Assembly (NCBI RefSeq): GCF_003369915.1
Contig: NC_046674.1
Span: 2,108,001-2,172,000, forward strand
Source: Drosophila miranda
Taxonomy: Eukaryota > Arthropoda > Insecta > Diptera > Drosophilidae
Length of the DNA stretch: 64,000 nucleotides
Reading direction: 5' to 3'
A model generated the notes under the pieces. That model saw only the letters and a program-made list of their open reading frames with translations. It was not told the DNA's origin and did not search any database. The translations under genes and the position numbers were made by a program. Of the stretch, positions 59,601 through 64,000 are shown one piece after another (the first letter of the stretch is position 1; every line of letters begins with the position of its first letter).

Positions 59601-60297
59601 GGCTTTCAAGCAGCGTAAGACCCTGCGCGAACACCTCTGCAAGGAGCGGAACGAACAGCCGCAGTGTTCCCTCTGCCAGCGGGTCTTCAGCTCCAAGAGC
59701 AGCCTCAAGCTGCACCTGCGCAGCCACCAGGCGAACAAGCGCTTCCAGTGCGACACCTGCGAGTACGAGGCGAGTGACCACAATGCCTTTCGACGCCATC
59801 TGGCTACGCATCGGGATCGCAAGCGATATGCGTGTCCTCATTGCGACTTTCGGGCGATACAGAGCACTGCCTTTCGGGTTGGTTGTCGGATCCTTATTTT
59901 GTTTCACATATAATTGATTTATTTCCCCCGATAGATACACCTGCAGAAGCGCCATCCTGAGCAGGAGCTCTCGTCCATTATTTACAAGTGCGATCTGTGC
60001 AGCTTCTCCAGCATCAATCAGGGCCTGCTGCTGGTTCATCAGGCCAAGCACGAGCACGAGGCGTCATCACCCAACCAACAGCCGCCTACAGGGGTATTTC
60101 CTGTCTCACTACATGTGGCACCACCTGAGGCAGTTGCTCTTGCTGTGGCTGTTACCGAGGCAGTTCCAGTTCCAGGAACGGTCTCAACGCCATCACAAAT
60201 CAAGGTGGAGACCAGTCTGCTGCTAGCTCATTCCAGTACAAATGTCGCCAAAACGCAGGCGGTTGGTCCTTTGGTAGATGTCCTACAATCCTCATAA
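56645..60297 (+). CDS. C2H2 zinc-finger protein with repeated VD.LKEP motif, 4 exons, 1157 aa
   Basis: Probable nuclear DNA-binding regulator; I do not recognise the named gene. Exons: 56645-56692, 56757-57336, 57395-59877 and 59935-60297; CDS 3474 nt. The N-terminus is Gln/Pro-rich. Two finger-like units (CPNCPFLSLC with an odd C-terminal Cys; CPGCPNIFYSSDALNVH) lie near residues 195-230. Residues ~245-570 carry four copies of a [KR]I[FSY]I[KR][NS]VD.L[KR].P motif spaced by acidic/Pro-rich linkers. A cluster of nine C2H2-type units follows (from CQVEGCMFRFKS to CDLCSFSSINQG), including ones with degenerate linkers. The tail is Ala/Val/Pro-rich. The 5' start gives MNDAAFSGFYS; the last intron is 57 nt. 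AATAAA at 60848-60853 is a likely poly(A) signal. Confidence 0.88.
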
Positions 60298-60703
60298 TCT
60301 TCCTTATCCCCCATCTGTATATCACACAAAGTGCCGTGTAGCTTATACAACAATTTTATACCAAATTATACCAATGTTAGTTATGGCTAAGAATGAATCA
60401 GAGATGCCTCTCCTCTCCAAAGAACGGAGTTTCCTAGTATCGTACCCTTTGGCGGGGAGGTCTCTCTTTGGCTTCGGAATGCTTCGAAGATAGATAGATG
60501 TGTACATATCCACCCTGTGTGGGATATAGATATATCTTTAAGGATCTGTTATTGTATATACTGTATATAAAGGTGGTTAATTGGGAAGTTCTGGGCAATG
60601 TGAACTGTAAACAAAGAAAACAAATCCTTCAGATCAGTGCGATTGAAGTACTTGACAAAAATACAACAAAATATATTGAAAGTCTAACGATATTCTGCTT
60701 ACA

Positions 60704-60811
60704 ATGTTCAATGGCGAGGGTGGCAAGAAGAAGAAGCCCAAGAAGGAGGCCAAGGATTTGGACGAGCAGGATCTTTTGTGCAAAGCAGAAGCTTCCACAA
60801 TTGTCCGCTAA
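60704..60811 (+). pseudogene. Tma7 (translation machinery-associated 7)-like truncated copy
   Basis: A 35-codon frame reads MFNGEGGKKKKPKKEAKDLD then EQD, matching the N-terminal half of the small ribosome-associated protein Tma7. The similarity then slips frame: the CAAAGCAGAAG part fits only in another frame, and the normal Gly/Lys-rich C-terminus is missing. It has no intron and probably arose by retroposition, though no target-site duplication or A-tail is evident. It lies in sense orientation inside the probable 3' UTR of the zinc-finger gene. Confidence 0.6.
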
Positions 60812-60853
60812 AAAGGACAGCAAATGATTCGTTTTTGGTTCGCCAGCAATAAA

Positions 60854-61890
60854 TTTAGATAAACTCCACTTTCACTGCAGTGCAATGATGATTAATCGAT
60901 GGCCAGTCTGTGGGTTGAGGGTCAGGCATATGGGATATGGGATGTGGGACGTGGTATATGGGGGTGGGATCTGCTTAAAAAGCCATCACCGAAATGTGAC
61001 ATCTACCCCCCAAATGACCAATAAAAAAGAACAGGCCTTTGGGTTGAGCGCAACAAATGCGAAAAATGGGAAATTTATGCAACTTTATTTTTTCACCGAA
61101 AATACAGTAATCATTGTCCTTGGACGACGGCGACGGCGACGGCGACGGCGACACATGAATCAATCCGCCGTCACAAAACAGACCGGAAAACAAATCTGGA
61201 AACAACATCGATACGTTTCACAAATTCTTTGGTCATGGACCACCTGGCAGTGGAACATCAACTCTATGGCTGGGCCCAAGAAGAAGTGGAAAAATGTATC
61301 ATTGGGTTGGTTGGAAAAGGGCATGCTTCGATCGACCTAGTTCAACGGTTGGTGATGATGCACCATGGACACCATAGACTGGTTAAACGGTAAAAATGGG
61401 TACTGTGCAGAATTGGCCATTGCAATATCTTCATAAGATAGAAGCATCTTTGGGAATTAGAGTGACCAAGATACAGTCAACATTGCATGAACAGTCAGGC
61501 CGTCAAGCGGAATTTTTCTTGTGGGATTTATTTGAATTTTGAGCACCCTAAACACTCCTTTCAGAGGAGAAGAAAAAGTTTTTGTAGATTGGTTCGTGGA
61601 GAAGTGGAGAACATTTTTAAATGTAATGAATTCATTTTCAAGGCGGGCACATATAGCAGGCATATGAACGATTGTTCGAAATGAAACCACTTGTTTATAT
61701 ATGTAGTTGTCATGTGTGAAAATAGATTTATGGGTCGTCCACCTGCAAGGGTATGCAAGCTTTCGTGACCGGACGTTAACTTCCATACTTATCTTAGGTT
61801 ACCTTAGGCTTCGTTGGAGGAATAATGTAATTTAATGAAACATTTAGTATAATTTATAAAACAAACAAACAAAATAAGTAAATTGAAAAT
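60854..61890. other. Intergenic, with a (GACGGC)n run and an unrecognised 53-codon frame
   Basis: A CGACGG hexamer repeat lies at 61123-61152. A plus-strand frame 61235-61393 (starting MDHLAVEHQLYGWAQEEVEK) has protein-like composition but no domain I recognise and no clear splice partners. The rest is AT-rich and featureless. Confidence 0.4.
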
Positions 61891-62436
61891 TTAAGCCGGC
61901 CTTTCCTTGCGCTCGAGGGTGCTCTTTGGCTTGGTCTCTGGATTGGTCTTGGGTTTGGTCTGGGGTTTGTTCTCTGGTTTTGTCTTTGGTTTGGTCTCTT
62001 GCTTGGTCTCCGGTTTGGTCTCTGGTTTGGTCTCTGGCTTGGTATTGGGTTTGGTCTTGGGTTTGCTCTTTTGTTTGGTCTCTGGCTTGGTTTTTGATCC
62101 GGCCGAAAAATCGAGTGCCATTTCCGTTTTCTCCGGCTCTGCAATCTGAATAGCAACCGTTTTTAGATTGAGGGCAAGCATTTGAATAGATACGATTTTG
62201 AACCATTACTTTTTTATACTCACTTGTTTTGCGTCGGGTTCTAGTTTTCTTGCCTTTTCCTTGGCCTGGACTATGTTGGCTTCTTTGTTTGCCTTGTCCT
62301 TGGTCTCCTTCTCCTTGGACTTGTCTTCCGCCAGCTTGGCCCTCAGTTGCTCCACTGAATTTCGGTTATTCTTGACTTTTTCGGTCAGCGTAAAGGTTAC
62401 CGATGGTAAAGAAAATTTTCTTTTTCTTGCGTCCAT
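61891..62436 (-). CDS. Small highly charged protein with KTKPE-type repeats, 2 exons, 155 aa
   Basis: Not recognised. Exon 1 (62436-62224) encodes MDARKRKFSLPSVTFTLTEK, then a Lys/Glu/Ala-rich stretch likely to be helical (residues ~20-71). A 78-nt intron with a clean GTGAGT donor and TTCAG acceptor keeps phase 0. Exon 2 (62145-61891) starts IAEPEKTEMALDF and then has about 14 tandem units of the type KTKPE/KPETK to the end. The repeat unit is a multiple of 3, so the other minus-strand frames are also open; only this frame gives a continuous two-exon protein. Composition resembles rapidly evolving basic proteins such as those of the male germline, but that is only a guess. The start codon lies 15 bp from a DINE-1-type fragment. 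Confidence 0.55.
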
Positions 62437-62449
62437 TATAACTCCCTTC

Positions 62450-62526
62450 GCCCCCACAAAGGACGAAAAACTGTGCCATCCACAATCTTGAAGATACGAT
62501 AAACCCGAAAGCGCAGCATCACACAT
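62450..62526 (+). mobile_element. DINE-1-type fragment immediately 5' of the KTKPE gene
   Basis: CGCCCCCACAAAGGACGAAA, then TGTGCCATC, TTGAAGATACGA and AAAGCGCAG align in order with 47890-47965 of the DINE-1-type copy. It lies from 15 to 90 bp upstream of the small gene's start codon, so that gene's 5' UTR or promoter is transposon-derived. Confidence 0.75.
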
Positions 62527-63568
62527 TTAAACCACATTTTTTATTCATATTCAATATTTTTTAAGCCTTTAATGGGGAGAAACTTTCTTTGTGTTTTATA
62601 CAAAAATTTAATTACACTTTTATTGTTTTTGCATTGTTTTTTTTTCCCGATAGATGGTTGTTTTCGTTAAATATACAATAGAGGAGTAGGAGGAGGAGAA
62701 ACAGGAGTGGAACATTAGCAGAACTCTTAGAGGTATTTCATTGAATCGAAAGATGGAATCCTAAAGCGAGTCTGGGGTACTATATGGTAGATCGTAATTC
62801 TAAAGGAGGAAGCATTTGATATGTTGTAAAAATGTTTAAATATATATACTATATATATATGTATATATAAGTATATTAATATATCATGCATTTTATCATC
62901 TATTTGTTTATTATATATTAAAAAAATTGTATATATTAAAAAAATGGTTTTATATATAAAAAAAAATATATTATTTGTATATTAAAAAAAAAAATTGATT
63001 TAAATAATTAATAACAATATGGAGTGCAGTGTGGAGTGTTTGCAAGCAATTTTTTGAGTCGCTTTTCAATTACTTTAGATTTACCAGTACGGGGTATAGG
63101 GTACGGGGTATAGGGGGATCTGTTTTCCGATTTCCATTAATCTGGCACTCTACATAGTCGTATATGTAGCTTAGTTTGTAGCTAATATTAGTATTAGTAT
63201 TAGTATTACATTCGTGCATATCCTAAGTATTCGATTCGTTAAGTTTAGTTTCTTTAATCGATTGCATTCTTGCCGAGTATTTTCGTTTTGCAGCTAATTT
63301 CATTGGGTCTCAGTGTCTGTCTGTCTGTCTCTGAAGAGAGAGGAGTGTGTTTTTCGTAATTTACAATTCTTAAGAACTATATAACAACATTGAATGTTTT
63401 TGTGTAGGCTCTAGATTCTAGACTAACTCTTAGTCCTCAGGGGACTGCTAGTGTTCCTAAGTTCCTAATTAGACGTGTTCTAAGGAGTGCCAGAGGAAGG
63501 ATCCATCTGCCTGCTCTGGACAGAGGAACCAATACCTTGTCCAGGTGGAGCTGTCTTCTATGGACTCT
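62527..63568. other. AT-rich non-coding DNA, probably 3' region of the partial gene at the right edge
   Basis: Long A/T runs (62830-63000), a GGGGTATAGGGTAC repeat (63094-63113), a TTAGTATTAGTA repeat (63185-63206) and CTGTCTGTCTGTCTC (63317-63331). No coding feature. Confidence 0.5.
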
Positions 63569-63569
63569 T

Positions 63570-63788
63570 CTATCCCGGATTCCCTTTGCGAGCGCTGAAG
63601 AACATGCGCGCCACCTTGCCCAACGCCCCCACAAAGTCCCAGCGATCGCCACTGCCAGCGCCACCCACAGCGGCAGGATGATGATGATGAGGATGATGCT
63701 GCTCCTGGTAGGCAGAGTGCTGGGACTGGGACTGGTGCTGGTGCTGCTGCATCTGCATCTGGCACTGGCCCAAGCCGTCGTCCATTAC
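63570..63788 (-). other. Open extension in frame beyond the TAG stop: readthrough or alternative 3' coding candidate
   Basis: Immediately after the TAG at 63791-63789 the same frame stays open for 72 codons to a TAG at 63572-63570. The segment is Gln/His-rich (HHPHHHHP run), then turns into GDRWDFVGALGKVARMFFSA, using mostly C/G-ending codons. The composition continues that of the upstream tail. A GTAATG directly after the TAG could instead be a splice donor. Confidence 0.5.
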
Positions 63789-64000
63789 CTAGGAGGGCGT
63801 GGAGTACCAGCCGGTGGCCGGGCTGCCCTTGTGGTACAGATGGAAGCTGGAGTGCGGGGCAAAGTACTGCGCCTGCTCCAGGTTGCTGTAGGTGACGCCA
63901 CCCTCGGTGGTTGTGGTGCTCGTGCTGGTGGCATGACCGTGCGGATGCGGATGCGGGTGCGGGTGCATCGTGGCAGTGTATGCCTGCGGCTTCAGGGGCA
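63789..64000 (-). CDS. C-terminal end of an unidentified protein (partial)
   Basis: The frame enters from the right edge and runs to TAG at 63791-63789. Seventy-odd codons are visible: PLKPQAYTATM, a His-Pro run (HPHPHPHPHGH), a Thr/Ser run, then EGGVTYSNLEQAQYFAPHSS and FHLYHKGSPATGWYSTPS. Strong C/G-ending codon use supports real coding. His-Pro and Thr runs are common in fly transcription factors. Trachealess is one candidate by general neighbourhood, but nothing here proves it. Confidence 0.7.
   Translation of the reverse strand, partial: PLKPQAYTATMHPHPHPHPHGHATSTSTTTTEGGVTYSNLEQAQYFAPHSSFHLYHKGSPATGWYSTPS

Noticed and set aside
61235-61393. Short frame starting MDHLAVEHQLYGWAQEEVEK
   Set aside because: Composition is plausible for protein, but there is no homologue I recognise, no splice partners and no codon bias; left as an unassigned frame.
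63469-63765. Second minus-strand frame overlapping the readthrough extension
   Set aside because: Ala/Pro/Ser-rich shadow of the His/Gln repeat in another frame; it does not connect to the upstream CDS.
1-64000. CRISPR arrays, operons, bacterial insertion sequences
   Set aside because: Spliced insect genes throughout; no regularly spaced direct repeats or bacterial gene organisation.

Overview
The window is insect nuclear DNA, clearly Drosophila. Its genes are split by short GT-AG introns of about 55-85 nt. Their products are immediate orthologues of fly proteins: moleskin/importin-7, Arp3, TCF25/Nulp1, a DENND5-type Rab GEF, a PTC7-type phosphatase, Iml1/DEPDC5, puromycin-sensitive aminopeptidase and cueball. 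Core promoters carry fly Motif 1 and Motif 6 elements, and DINE-1/helentron-type repeats are present. An obscura-group species is a guess, prompted by an extra Argonaute-2 fragment; it is not proven.

Layout, left to right: msk (-) and Arp3 (+) are divergent. TCF25/Nulp1 (-) is tail-to-tail with Arp3 and has a fresh non-LTR retrotransposon sitting exactly on a splice acceptor. From 13.3 to 16.7 kb lies a graveyard with an Argonaute-2 PIWI fragment, LTR pieces, a broken errantivirus-type env frame and a ZAD-domain fragment. A 14-exon DENND5-type gene (-) and a PTC7-type phosphatase (+) are again divergent. Iml1 (+, 20 exons in the model) hosts an ionotropic-receptor gene in one intron, a DINE-1-type repeat in another, and a pair of phase-incompatible alternative exons. 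Psa (-) is tail-to-tail with Iml1 and has a second upstream start giving a long N-terminal extension. Then follow cueball (+), a tRNA-Glu-like relic, a C2H2 zinc-finger gene (+) with a short peptide motif repeated four times, a Tma7-like pseudogene in its 3' region, a small repetitive Lys/Thr/Pro/Glu protein gene (-) whose 5' flank is a DINE-1-type fragment, and the 3' end of an unidentified gene (-) whose frame stays open for 72 codons past its stop.

Most genes are unrelated housekeeping functions: nuclear import, actin nucleation, amino-acid signalling to TORC1, peptide turnover, Rab activation. The most connected theme is regulatory. One repeat family lies immediately upstream of four genes (msk, Arp3, the PTC7 phosphatase, Psa), each time in the same orientation as the gene. 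Exon models were built by hand from reading-frame and splice-phase continuity, and every complete model closes in frame. Gene names rest on recognised sequence similarity, not on a search.
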